Source of the DNA: Chlamydomonas reinhardtii
Lineage: Eukaryota; Chlorophyta; Chlorophyceae; Chlamydomonadales; Chlamydomonadaceae
Direction of reading: 5' to 3'
DNA: 64,000 nt
Assembly: GCF_000002595.2 (NCBI RefSeq)
Contig: NC_057005.1
Location: 5,269,235-5,333,234 of the forward strand
Shown: positions 45,511 to 57,700 of the stretch, piece after piece
Numbering within the stretch: position 1 is the first letter of the stretch
Layout: every line of letters begins with the position of its first letter
Made by a program: the position numbers and the translations under genes
Notes under the pieces: model-generated
Databases searched by the model: none
What the model was told of the DNA's origin: nothing
Seen by the model: only the letters and a program-made list of their open reading frames with translations

Positions 45511-48500
45511 CTACTCCAAGTGCTCCTTATGCGCGGTCGCTCCGGATGTGGCGGCCACTGCTGCACTACCCGCACCCTTGCCTTGAACGCCCCCCTGTAG
45601 CGTGGGGGTGGCCGCACGCGCCTCGGCCCGCACAAACGACACGCGGTACATCACGTCAACCGCAAAGCGAACCAGCAGGCTCAGGCACAGCTTGAATACG
45701 GCCACGTGCAGCGCTGACTCGTGGCCGATGTGGCGGTAGAAGGCGATGCACATCACCACGTCCCACAATGACACCAGTAGCACCATGGCAGGCGGCAGCT
45801 GCGGCAGTAGACAAGGGCGACATCCAAAGGCGTGGCAAATTTGCTATACAGTGCGCGCGGCAGCAGCAATGTGGCAAACAGCATTAAGACACAAGTAAAC
45901 AAGTACGGTACTCAATGAGAACCAGGTCGTGCCAGTGTCGGTGATCTCTAGCTGGTGTAGACGCCCATGCTTGCATCGCCCCTGCATCGGCCCCGCATCT
46001 CACCGGCTCGAAGGCGGCGGGCAGCACGCAGTCCGCCACCAGTGTGGTGCCGGCCCGCACGTGCGTCAGCGTGGAGGGCGGCACCAGCACCCAGCCCACC
46101 AGCTGCGGCAGTTTGGCACTGCTGCGTAGCATGGACGTCATCATCCAGCAAGCCAATCGGTGCCGCGCCAGCAGGCCCGGGCGCAGCCTGCACGTGTGGG
46201 TCAAGTTGCAGCGCATGTTGATTCAGTCCCATCTTACCAGCGCGATCAGATGCAGTACGCTGTGCATCGTCCCGAGCGAGTGCCCGTACCGTGAGGCTAG
46301 GCGGTTCGTGCTACAACACACGCGGCAGACACAGCCCCGTCCCTAGCTCGGCAGTAACCCCGCGCCGGCCGCCCTGGCACCGCACCCACCTGTCGGCAAC
46401 CACAACACCAGTCATGATCACGTAGGCGCCAGAGAACAGCAACACCGCCGGCAGGTCGAGCCCGAGACGCCCGTCAGACGCTAGCCGCAATACCGCCGCC
46501 GCCATCAGCGCCAGGTGCACACACACCCAGGAGGCGCCCGATGCCGAGCTGCGCACCGACAGGAACTGCTGGTAGCGCCGCTCCCGGCCTGCGTCCGAGA
46601 AGCCCACCAGCGCGGCGCGGGCGAGGCCGCGCACGGAGCGCGCCGGCGCAGCCGCCGCCGGCGGCTGTGGCTCAGCAGGGCTGGCGCTCTCGGCTGCGGA
46701 GTGCTGGGCCGTATGTGCGGCATGTGCGGTGGTGGGGTCCAACCTCGCAGGCGCCGGCTGCGCCGGCTGCGCCTCCTCTGCCCGGACCGCCGGGATAGCA
46801 GAAGCTGCCGCAGCGAGCGCCGCTTGTGCTGCCCAGTCCTGCACCAGGCCTGCCACGTCCGCGTCGCCGCCAGTGGCCTCCACCAGCGCTAGCAGCACCG
46901 GCAACCGCGCGGCAGCGCCGGCCTCCCGCGCCTCGCCCTGCGCCACGGCCCCTGCCTCTACCTCGCTCGTGTCGACCTCACCCAGCGACGCCCACACCTC
47001 GGCCACCGAGTACCCCAGCGCGCCGAAGCATGCCATCACGGTGCCCGCCAGCGTGGAGCTGCGCAGCTGCACCGCGGCCTCCAGCAGCTCCATGCCGAGG
47101 CACAGCATGGAGCTGCCGTAGCCAGGCGCCGCACGCCGCATGCCCAGCACCTGGTCACGCAGGTCCACGCTGCCGCGCAGCAGCACCGGCGGCGGAGACT
47201 GCGCCTCGGCCGGCTGTGGCGCGGCCGCAGCCGCAGGCACAGACGACAGCTGCAGCTCTGCATGCACGAATTCCAGCCACTGCCCCAAATCAGAGACAAG
47301 CTGGTCGGCAGGGGACGGCCCTGGAGGCTGCAGCGCGCTGCCAGCCACTGCGGCCGCCGCCGCGGCCATGCCGTTCTCCTGGCTCAGCTCATCCTGCAGC
47401 GCCACCAAACGCTGCAGCTCCGCTGCCAGCGCCGCCTCGCCGGGCGGCAGCAGCAGCAGCGGCTTGCTGGCCACCTGCACACGTGCGCCGTCGCGCCACA
47501 GCTCCAGCTGTACCAACTGCGGGCCGGGCTGCCACTCGTGCGGCCGGCTGCTGCCGGCAGTCGCCGCTGCCGCAGCTGCGGCCGGGCCCAGGCCAGCCAC
47601 GCTCAGCTCGAAGCATCCATCTGGGTTCACGGGACTGGGGCTGCGCAGCGCACCCGCTTGCTGCACGGCGGCTTCCTCGCCGGTGCCGGTGCCGGTGCTG
47701 GGCGCCGACGCCGCTGCGGCTGCCTGCACTGCGGCCTCCAGGTCTGCGGCGCTGGCCCCGCTGACGGGGCTGCCGTTGCTCGAAGAGCGGCCACTGGGCA
47801 GACCCGCCTCCGTCACAAAGGCAGACGTGGGCAGCAAGCCGCTGCTGCAACGCAGGCCACCTGCACTGGTGGTGCGCGGTGGTGAGGCCGGGCAACCCAC
47901 TCCCGGGGCCGATGCGGCGAAGCCTGTCAGGCCCGGCGAGCCCGGGCGTGTCACATGCGCCGCCCCTGCCTGCGGCTCGCCGGTTGGCGCGCCGGCAGCA
48001 GGCGGCGTCATGGGAGCGGGGACGCCGTGCACCGGGAGGTACCGCCCCAGCGAGCGCACCGCGAACGCGTAACTGGAGACGGGACCGTCCACGACGGCAC
48101 CGGCTGCGCCGCCGCCTTGCGCGCGCCTACCGGCGCCGGCCGCCTGGGCCTGCTCGTGCGCAGCGAGCGGTGCAGACGTGTTGCCCAGCGCCGGCAGGCC
48201 GCTGACGCGCACGGACAACTGCAGCGGCTGCCCCGCAGCAGCCGGCGCCAGCATCACTTGCCGCGTGACCCACAGCTGCACCCGCGGCTCCGCTGCAGCC
48301 GGGCTTGGGCCGTGTAAGGAGCGGCGCAGCGGCAGAGGCGCGCTGGGGTCAGGAGCGGCGCCGCCCTCCACGCGAGCGGTCTCTGCAGAACTCATGGGCG
48401 ATGCACGAGCGGAAGTGGGTGGCGGGGCCGCAGCGTCCACAAACACGCCGCCGTCCTCAGCCACACGGCTGCTGGCGTCCCAGCCGATGCTGTCCTGCCA

Positions 48501-50023
48501 GGGGTCGAGCCGCTGCCACTGCCACTGCCCTCGTGTCGTTGAGCCACCGGTGTCCCCCGCCTGGGCTGGACCTGCAGGTCGCCCAGGCTCCGCCGCCTGC
48601 TCGGGGCCCTGGACTGCTCCATCCGCATCGGGCCGCACAGGCACAAACGTGCCCTCCCAAACGGCGCCGCCGGCCTGCAGCTGCACACGGCTGCTGAGGG
48701 GCACAGCCGTTGCTGCGCGCACCACCCCCAGCACCGCAAGAAGCTGACTGGCGTCCAGCGCCAGCTGCGCACCAGCAGGAATAGCAGAAGGAATAGCAGC
48801 ACCTGCCGCGCCTGCCGCCACATCCCCAGCATCCCCTGAAGCCACCAGCAGCAGCTGCTGCTGCACAGCGTCTTGACCGTCGCCCGCGGCCACGGTGTCG
48901 CGCCGGCCACCGCCCGCGGCTGCGGCCCCGCCTGCCGGCGCCAGGCGCAGCGGTGGCGCCGCGCCCGCCACATCCATCAGGTCCAGGCTGAGCAGTGCGC
49001 AGCCGGGTCTCAGGCTGCCTCCCACCACGATGCGCTGGTGGCCCAGGTCGATGATGTGGCACAGGTTGGCAAGCACCGGCTGCGTCAGCAGGCCCGGCGA
49101 GGTGTTGGGGATCTTGATGTGCTGCGGGGCAGGCAGGCAAGGTTGGGGAAGGTATGAGGATGGTCGGGGTGCGGGGGGAAGCGGGGCAGTTGCGTGGCAG
49201 CAGTCGGGGAGCCAGGCAAGCAGGCAGGAAGGCAAATGGAAGCTGTGTTCGCCCAAGGTTTGGACTGACGTCGTGCGGCAGCATCCGGCCCCTCGCGCCT
49301 CTGCGTTTGCTGACGTCATACTCACAATAGTGTCCAGTGGCCGGCTGGCGGAGTACTGGATCAGCTTGCGGCCGTGCTTCAGGGTCTGACGCTGCAGCTC
49401 CAACGTGACCTCCGCATTGGCGGGGGGATATGGGTCATTCTCGCCGACAGCAGCTAGGTTCGGTTGTTTTGTGCTGGAAATCGGGCTGTGGCGATGGAGG
49501 AGGTGGCCACCGACGGGTGCGGACACGGAACGCCCCGCGCCCCGCGCCCGGCTTGGCAGCGCGCCAAGCCTCTGTCGGGGACTGGTGTAGGTTGGGTTGA
49601 TCCCCAGCCCTGACGGCAGGACGGGCACCGCCGTGTGGAGCGGCGGGTGCAGGCCCCAGGGCGAAGGCCCCGGCGGTTCAGTCGACGTGGCGAGGCGCTC
49701 CGCGATGAACGGCTGAGGCGCAGAGCGTTCCCGAGATGTCGGCGTTTGCGGGACTGGCGCGTCACCACCCGAGTTCATGAATGCGCACACATCAATGCCC
49801 TGCTCGTCGTCCCCGGCTGCGCCTGCGCCATGTGTGAAGACGCATGCAGGATGAGCCGCGAACACCCCTCACCGCAGCTCACTTTGCAGCCCCTGTCCAC
49901 CATACCTGCATGATGCTCGAGCGCCTTTGGAAATCCTGTCGTGTCCATCTCAGCTGCACTTTCCGCAGTCGCCTGACTGTTTACCGCCTGCAAGAGCTGC
50001 ACGACCCTGAAGGCCTCCCGCAT
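45511..50023 (-). CDS. Large multipass membrane protein, family not recognised
   Basis: Five exons on the minus strand: 49906-50023, 49326-49822, 46390-49121, 46004-46187 and 45511-45798, phases consistent, encoding 1272 aa. Residues 1-205 are polar and Pro/Ser-rich. At 206 a conserved-looking block begins (HIKIPNTSPGLL, then HQRIVVGGSLRPGCALLSL). A long Ala/Gly/Gln-rich region follows, punctuated by beta-like segments (LVQLELWRDGARVQVASKPL). The last 210 residues hold four or five hydrophobic helices (VCVHLALMAAAVLRL, LPAVLLFSGAYVIMTGVVV, PAMVLLVSLWDVVMCIAFY, LHVAVFKLCLSLLVRFAV). There is no cleavable signal peptide. The layout of a big soluble N-terminal part with C-terminal membrane helices suggests a sensor or scaffold, but I do not assign a function. 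The penultimate junction was chosen by phase: exon 3 ends in phase 2 and joins at 46187. Confidence 0.75.
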
Positions 50024-50757
50024 AGTCTGATACTCTAGTGAATGGCTGCAGCCATTGTTTGCGAGGCTTCGACTAAAGAAACTGGAGGGCGCAGCATCCT
50101 GAGAGTGAGACCCTTCCTCGTTGCAAGCGGAAGCACGGTTAATTACACGCCTCACTTGACACCGGATATGTTCATCAGTTTGTGAAATTCGAGCGCGAGT
50201 TCCCGGAATGGCCGGATGGGGCCAAACCTCATGGTTCCCAGCCCTCCGCAAACGCTGGTGGGTTTTTTGCAAAGGGTGTGGATAGCATGCAGAGGTAGCG
50301 GTTCCACTCACACCTGGGCAAGGTACGCAGAGTCCAGCAAGCAACACAAGTGGCAAACGAGCCCAAGGGCGACATGTTTTACAGGTGGCACATTGACATG
50401 ATTGCAGGTTTTATGGCTGGGGAATGCGCTGAGTGGGGACGGGGCCTAACAGAGCAGGAATAGGGGCTATGGACGGGGTGGGGGCCAGAAAACCGGTGGG
50501 GTGGGGCCAGAAAACCGAAGGGGTGGGGGTTGGAGGGGGTGGGGGTGCGCGGTCGTCGGGGTTCGGGGATGGCCGCGGTACCGTAACACGTACACATAGC
50601 CTCAGTCGTGAAAAACATTCGACGTTCTTCAACGCTGTACAGGCATACATCGCAGAGAGTCCACCTGGATGAAGCGCAGCGATAATAAAACGGAACGTTG
50701 CACAAAATGTAGGTCCGCTTGTCGCGTGGGCCTCGTTTGTATCACCAATTTTACAGC
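50024..50757. promoter_or_regulatory. Divergent interval between membrane-protein and glycosyltransferase genes
   Basis: 734 bp between start codons. It contains a G-rich plus-strand patch (50460-50560, GGGGTGGGG-type repeats) that could form G-quadruplexes. No gene is evident. Confidence 0.4.
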
Positions 50758-53700
50758 ATGAGTTGTATGATGGCTTGGGTCCTAGCACTCGCCGCACTTG
50801 CTGGTTCGGTTGTAGTCTGCCAGGCGGAGCACCCGAACCATCGCCCGCAGCCCCTGCCCTTCTGCGCGGACATCCTTGGGGCATTACCGCATGAGCAGCA
50901 GCAGCAAGTGCGTGACATTCACCAGGAATGGATCATGTTCAGGCGGATCGAGACAGACATGCAAGGTGCGTGCCACGCGCATACGGAGGGGGCGGCAAGG
51001 GAGGGATGCACGGTGCACCCCTGCCATGGGAGCCTTGCTAACGCACAGGTCCGCTTCGTGCATTTTTGCAGCGCTGCTTGCAAACGTCAGAAACCCACCC
51101 AAGGAGTTGGAGCATCAGCATGCCTGGAAAACGAGCATGAATGTGAGCCATTGCCTGACAGCCACGGTACTGCGGATCCAGATGCCGAATGGAGTCAAAG
51201 TCTGAAGGACACAACGCCGGCGCCTTACACTCGGGCGTGTACCTTTGTAGCCCTGGATTAGCTAGTACAACGTGCAGCACTTGCACTGTTGCGCCCGTGT
51301 GCTGCCGCTGTGCCGTCGCCGTGGCCCGCTACACGTGACATTTTGCGATCTGCATCGCGCCCGCCGGGTGTGTTTAATGTCTGTCTCCCACCCCATCCAG
51401 GAGAGCGAGGTGAACGCCCGCTTCATGACCTCCCAGATGAAGCGGCAGGCGCTGGAGGAGAAGATGAAGGCCCTGGTGACGCAGCTGCGGGCGGCGGGGC
51501 AGTTGGCAGCCAACACCGCCGTGCAGGAGCTGGTAGGAGGACAGAGCGGGGCCGTGCGTTGGATGGGCTGCGAGCATGCGGCCGTGCGTGTATGCCATGC
51601 ATTATAACAGGGCTGCTGGAGCACGAAAGGGTTGGCGCGGGTGTTGGGGCGCGGCGATGGCCAAGTGTCCGGACTTGATTAACGGCTTGTTGCTTTGTGT
51701 CTACAGCTGGACTGTACGGTGTTCTGTGTTGATTGGCGGCGCAGGTGCAATGCAGCTCCGGCCACCTGAACCCGGCACTGTATCCGGACCGGCCGCACCT
51801 CAGCCTCATGCTGCAGTACTGGTGTGTTTTGGGGATGAGTGGGTAGTGATCGGGTGGTACATACTACATCAGCAAAGATGTCATGATAATTATAACAACT
51901 TGGGCCGCACTCGGCTCGCCATGTTAGAAGCGGGCTACCCCGCCCCTGCCTTTGGGGCGGACGGCACGCATTGTATCACATCTATCGCTTTTTGAAGATT
52001 TGATGAGGACTTCAACGTTCTAGATGAGCAGAAGATTGACAAAACCCTACCGATCGTTGCCAAGGTAGGACAATACGTGGTATGCCCAGTGAAACCCACA
52101 CATCTGCACGGCCTCAGCAAGGGGCTTAACTCGCGATTCTGGGTCCAGACCCCGGTCCAGCTGCGCCAAGTTGGCATTTTGTCCTGTTTGTGTCGTGTTG
52201 TTACCTTGTACGGCAAACAGGCGGCGGCCGGCAGTCATCCCGTACATGGAGAGCCTGATCGAGGCCTGCAACAAGCAGGTGCGAGTTGGCGAGCTGGTGC
52301 ACGTGCTTACCCAGTTGCATCCAGTGCGTGTGCTTCAAGGTACGGTGTACAAACCCGGCAGCTAGCAACCGCCCATGTATTTGTACCCGCCCGCCTGCAG
52401 GTGCCCTCGGAGCTGGTGGTGAACATGGACGACGTGGACTCACCGGCAGATGCGGAGGCGTGGGCGGAGCTGGCTTGGCGTAGCCAGGGCCTGGTGGTGC
52501 CGGTGGGTGAGGGAGACGAGAGCTCGATACACCGCAACTCCGGATTTGCCAATCTATTGATGCTGATGGTCTGGCGCACCCTGTGGGTGTACTCGTATGT
52601 GTTTGCTCCGAACCCTGCTGCCTGCTGCCATCCGAGCCTGCCCCAAGCCTGCCCACCACGGCAACCCCAGCGCCCCCTATCCTGACGCCCCATCAGGTGC
52701 TCAGCTCTAACGTGCACGAAGCGCGCGCCATCAACCGCATGGCTGGCGTGGCGCGCGGCCGCGTCCTGGTGCTGCTGCAGGTGGGTACCCGCGGTGTAGG
52801 CTCATGGGGTCCTGTTGGGTGTGTACCGGGGTGCCGTACGGCATCCAGGAGCGTTGGCATCAGGTCAAGCGCCTCTGAGCAAGGGCTGTTTGCTTGCCTG
52901 GCTGACGCGCACCCACAGGATGACGATACGCTGCAACCAGCGGACTGCTCGTGGGCGCCTGCACTGCTGAAGCAATTTGAGGCCATGCCCAAGCTAGGCA
53001 TGGTGGGCCTGAAGGGATATCGCCGCGGGGCCACTGCAGGCAACAAGGTGCGTGCTGGGTGCCAGGTCTAGTGGTGTAGTGTGGTGTGGTGGTGCGGCAT
53101 GGTGTGATGTGATGGTGCAATTAATATACAGGGAAGGAGTCGCAAAGTCAATAGCGTCAATGATGGTTGATAAGCCCTGGTGCTACGAAAGCGGCGCGGT
53201 GCGGTGTGCTGATGCAGCGCCCCGAACACACCAGTCCACAGTACTCCTCACTTTTCCGCGTTTTACCCACGCACGAACCTACATACACGCACGTGCAAGC
53301 AGCCCGCACGTACGCGGGCTTTCCGTTCACACTATCTGCATCCTGCCCGGCTGCACCTCACCTCAGGAGCGCTGGTCTGACACGTTCCGGTTGTTCAGCG
53401 ACCCCGGCACTGGCGCCTTCTTCACCTACCCGCTGCACGTCGACTACGCGCCGCTGGCGTTCCGGCGCTCGGCGCTGCGCAACGTGGGCGGCGTGGACGA
53501 GGGCATGAGCGACCGGGGCGAGTGCGGCATCGTGGGAGGTGCGTTCGCGCGTGCGTGTAACGAGCATGCAATTTTGGACCTCTTGGTTCATTACAGTGCT
53601 GCGTGTGTTTGCGAGTGCAGCGTGCATGGCTGCGACCTTTGCCTTCCGGCTCCCAGCGCAGACGTGCGCACAATAAAAAGACTGCACGACTCATGTGGTC

Positions 53701-54775
53701 ATGTGCATAAGGACCGGGATGCTTGCTTGCGCATGTGGGTTGGGCTAGGGCGCCATCGTGTCCCTCACGCGTCCTGCCATCCCCGGCTGCCCCAACCCTT
53801 TCACCCCTGTCATGACGACAACCTGGACGTGCCTGCGCCTGCTGCTGCAGACTGGGAGGTGCGTGTGGTGCACATGTAATTGGGTGATGAGGATAAGGGG
53901 TGCAATCCGGCGGTGCTATCTTTATTAAGGTGCCACTTTATGCGCCTCCTATGTGACCCACACGGCTTACCACGCCTGCTGCAGATGTCAGTGCGGATGT
54001 GGGCGGCTGGCTGGCATGTGGGCTTCATGCCGCTGCTGGGGCGGGGGCGCATTGACAAGGAGGTAAGCTGTGGAAGCATGGCCTGGCCTCGATGGCAACG
54101 CAATGTCGCGGGGCTGCGACGAGCCGCAATGCGCGTGAACTTAAGCAGCAAGGACACACGACCCTGCTGTCTGTTGCCGTCGGGCACGCTGCTGCCACCG
54201 TGATGTGCAACCACATCGCGCAGCCACCAACCTTACGAGTCTTACACACCCATCGACATGCGTGCGCCCTCCACAGGAGGGCTCCACGCACCGGCCTGAC
54301 TTCGTCCGGCGCTGCTGGGGCCGTCAACTGGACCTGGGCCGCCGCGTCTACAACTCCCGCTGGGGCACCGGCTTCAACGCGGGTATAGGCCAGTTCCTGG
54401 AAACGCTGGAAAATAAAATCCGTATCCTAAATCTCAAGACGCTAACCAAGAACTACACCGACTGCCCCTTCCGCAAGGTGAGCAGCAGCTCGCTACAACT
54501 AACGGCGGTACGGTGTGGCCGACAGCTGCGGTGCGACGGCCTGTCCCCCTAATCATGAATGTAACCCCCCGCGTGTGCTATCCCTGCATGCCCTGATGGT
54601 GCGTGCGCAATGCCGCCGTCCACCGCGAGCGGTGCTGTGGTGCACGCGTTGGTCTAAAGGTGGTGTGCTGGGCTTTCCCCCTCAGGGCTGCGACGACCTG
54701 GTCGGCAACCCCGCGCTGCCGGCGGCCCAGGCGGAGGAATTTCGCAGCGTGGGGGCGCCCATGGTGGACGCCTGA
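50758..54775 (+). CDS. Secretory-pathway GT-A (GT2-like) glycosyltransferase
   Basis: About fourteen exons. Well-phased ones are 50758-50965, 51072-51142, 51401-51532, then from 52401-52502, 52697-52780, 52919-53047, 53367-53538, 53851-53858 (8 nt), 53985-54062, 54277-54477 and 54686-54775. Exons near 51745-51821, 52004-52064 and about 52236-52287 are supported by sequence, but their junctions are not settled in phase. A signal peptide is clear (MSCMMAWVLALAALAGSVVVCQA). The GT-A core reads PYMESLIEACNKQ, VPSELVVNMDDVDS, NVHEARAINRMAGVARGRVL, and the metal-binding QDDDTL, followed by MVGLKGYRRG. The acceptor side follows with ALRNVGGVDEGMSDRGECG, GDWEMSVRMWAAGW and the C-terminal FVRRCWGRQLDLGRRVYNSR. 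Enzymes of this fold transfer sugars from nucleotide-sugars in the Golgi/ER; the specific sugar cannot be read. An ATG at 50758 starts the signal peptide; upstream sequence in the same frame lacks an ATG. Confidence 0.82.
53851..53858 (+). other. 8-nt microexon of the glycosyltransferase gene
   Basis: ACTGGGAG is flanked by GCTGCTGCAG and GTGCGTG. The preceding exon ends in phase 1 and the following one starts in phase 0. Including these 8 nt restores the frame and produces the conserved run GDWEMSVRMW across three exons. Confidence 0.8.
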
Positions 54776-57700
54776 GCAACTTCCGCTGCGTTTGGCTGGC
54801 CCAACTTCTGACAATCGCGTCTTGCCATCGCTTCGGTTGGGAGGAACGCTGGAGGGAACACCCAACGGCGGGTAATGTTCTGGGTTGGATTGTCGCATCG
54901 GTAAACGAGGCACCCCATCCTCATTGATTGGTCTGTAAAGATATGGGGCCTATAGGGGGCGGCGGGCGGCTCCTGTCCAGCGGCGGTAGGCATGGAGCAG
55001 AGGCGCTGGCAATGGAGGCCGTGTGTAGGAGGGCGCGGGGCCGCCCATACAGCGATGTATCACGGCATGGCATGGCACGGGTGCAGCATATGGTAGGCAG
55101 CAGCATACCGGTAGGTGCTGTACGGTTTTGTGCATACCGTACGGTATCCCAAACAGTCCTGAAGAGAGCGGGCTGATGCCGAACCCCTCTCCCCATGACT
55201 GCATAGGCGGCAGTTTTGACACGAATTGGAGGGCAAAGCGGTCGTGGACACGTCGTGGTGGCTACGTGACGGCTGTTGGAGTGTGTTGGAAAGGCAAACA
55301 AGCAACAAGCGCGCGTCCGTTGGAGCGTGTGTTGGCTATGCTGTGACTGGGGGCTTTGCTCGGCGGCTGGACAAAGCGGTCGCAACCCACCTGGGAATGA
55401 ACTGACCCTAGCTCTGCCTAGCGTGTGAACTTGCCGCTGACACTAACTGCTTTCGTGATGTTTGTTGCTAGCCTGGAGCTCACGACGGCGTCTTGCATTC
55501 GCATTCACTAGCAAGCACTTCGCTAACCTGTGTTGGCGGGCTTCTGGTCTTAGAAGCTGTGGTGTGAGGCTGTGGGCTCAACCAGGCTCAGCCCACCATC
55601 CCGAACCAGGTAGCCGTCCATGAAAACCAGGGGAGTAGCACAATCCACTCCTCAACCAGCAGCTTATGGGATCCTGCCTAGCAGCGGTAGCAATGGAGCA
55701 GAGGCTACAGAGGCGCCGGCAATGCCATGTGTAGGAGGGCGTGGGGCCGATCCCCCCGCGTGTCGAAACATGTTGGGGTAACGATACGATTAGCACATAT
55801 CTGAGTGAGGCGATGAGGAAGCCGCTGCTTAGCATCAAACTCTTGGCAGATCGGCGCCACTTTCTCCTGCTACTGCTTGACCTGGCTGTCGGATATGCTA
55901 TGCTTGAAGTGCGGCGGCTGGAAGTTATCGGTGGCTGGGTAGCCGCCTAACCGGGTGCCAGTGTAGTGTGAGCTGGTAGGCCCGGCTCGAAAGCTACCTG
56001 ACTGTAGTGGCACACATGGGCAGTTGGCGCTAGTCGGCAGGCGCGCGAGTGGGAGCTGGCAACGAAGTGCTTGCTAGTTGAGCGCACACGCGTGTGGAAA
56101 GCTGCGACAGAGTACGGCCGAGCATGGCGGAGACTGGCCGTTGGCGCGGCGCGTGAGTGGCAGTGCATAGTCGTGCACGCGCCGTTTGGGAAGCTGCGCG
56201 TGAGCTGCCTGTGAAGTGTGAACTCAGAGAGACGCATGGGGCTGACCCTGTTTCCATGAGCTGCCCCTGGGCGTACACGGTTTCACACGGTTGACAGTGG
56301 GACCTGCCTAAAGAAGCCGCGGTGCGAGGCGGGACTTGCTGTAATGCACGACAGTCGCTAGGGGGCACGCGAGGGCGCGCGCCTGCATGCTTGGCCAGAC
56401 GTTCGAAACCTTGCCTGAAGCAGGCATAATCGAGTACATCAAGCACGTCCATATCATCAATCCATGTTTAGACTGAAAAGCAATGGCACGGAAAACGTAC
56501 ATACCATGCTCATCATACCTATACCCACCGCAGTCTGTACAGTGGCTTAGTGACCGCGTGTACAGCGGGGTGGCCCCTGGTGACCCGCACGGCGGGGTGG
56601 CCGTACCATATATTGGGTTGGAGCGAATGCCGTACGGTCCAGCCTAGACTGTCGAGGCTGCCTCAAAGCATAAGGCGCCGCGGCACCCCGTGAGTGGTAA
56701 TCCTGCGCCAATGGAACAACAAATTAAGGGGCATAGCGGAAAAAGCATCCCCATGCATCAACAAGAAAAGGTGTAATCAAACCCAGAAACCCATACCCCA
56801 GTGCCGCCACCCCTCTTCCCAGCCGATGATGGTGGGGCCCGTTGTCCACGCACGTGCTTGCGTGCCGCAACGGCGTTTGCGACTCGAAGAAATTGCCGCT
56901 GCTGGCTCTTTTAGCGTCCTTGCCCCAGTCGTCATTGCTCCCAATCCTGGACTCGCCCTCGGACTCACTACTACACGCCCCGCTGTCGCTGCCGCGCGCG
57001 GCCGCAGCAGCAGCCCTGCGGCGCGCGGGACTGAGAAAGGAAATGAGGCTGCGCCCGGCGCCGCCACCCTGTCCCACAGCAGTTGCACGGGGCCTTGCAA
57101 GGCCGGTGCTGTAGCCGCTGCCGCCGGCGGCGGATGCAGCCCCCATCAAGTCCATGTCCGGCACCGAGCGTGTCCGTGCTTTGCCAGACCGTGGCGACCC
57201 CGGTGGGCAGTCCTGGATGGGCGATGCTGCCGCCGGTTCTTGGGAATTTGTTACACCTCAAGGCGATCTTAGTGGACCTGGGGGCCTTGGTTCATCGCAA
57301 ACCCGCTGCTGGCTCGTTCGCGAGCTTTTCGCTTGTGCGGATAGCTGGGCGCAGAGACATATGACCGTCGAATACTTATACCCCAAACTCCTTGAAGCAG
57401 ATGTGAACTCCCCTGGTTTGCGAAATTCGGAACAACCCTCAATGTAGACGATTACAGGTTGCCGAGGTGTCAGGGCGAGCCAACGCTTGACGGGCCCCAT
57501 CCAGTTCAGCACGGGGAAACGCCACTGCTTCAAGTTTTATCAGTCGGGGGTCCCACAGGTTTTGGGGATGCGCTTTGGCATGCATCTTGTTTCCCCTCCT
57601 GCTGCCTGCTAATGGGCAGGCACTGGACGGAACTGCATAACAGAGTCGCTTGGCGTGACCCTGTATGCCTCACATGTCCTTTGCAATCAACCCAGAGCAC

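Noticed and set aside
46200-46340. An extra exon of the membrane protein between TTGTAG and GTAAGA (reads STNRLASRYGHS...)
   Set aside because: Its downstream intron would be about 50 nt and the phase would not fit exon 4; joining exon 3 directly to 46187 fits phase 2 and gives a continuous membrane segment.
47140-48072. Plus-strand frames of about 310 codons
   Set aside because: Antisense to exon 3 of the unknown membrane protein; low-complexity reverse reading.
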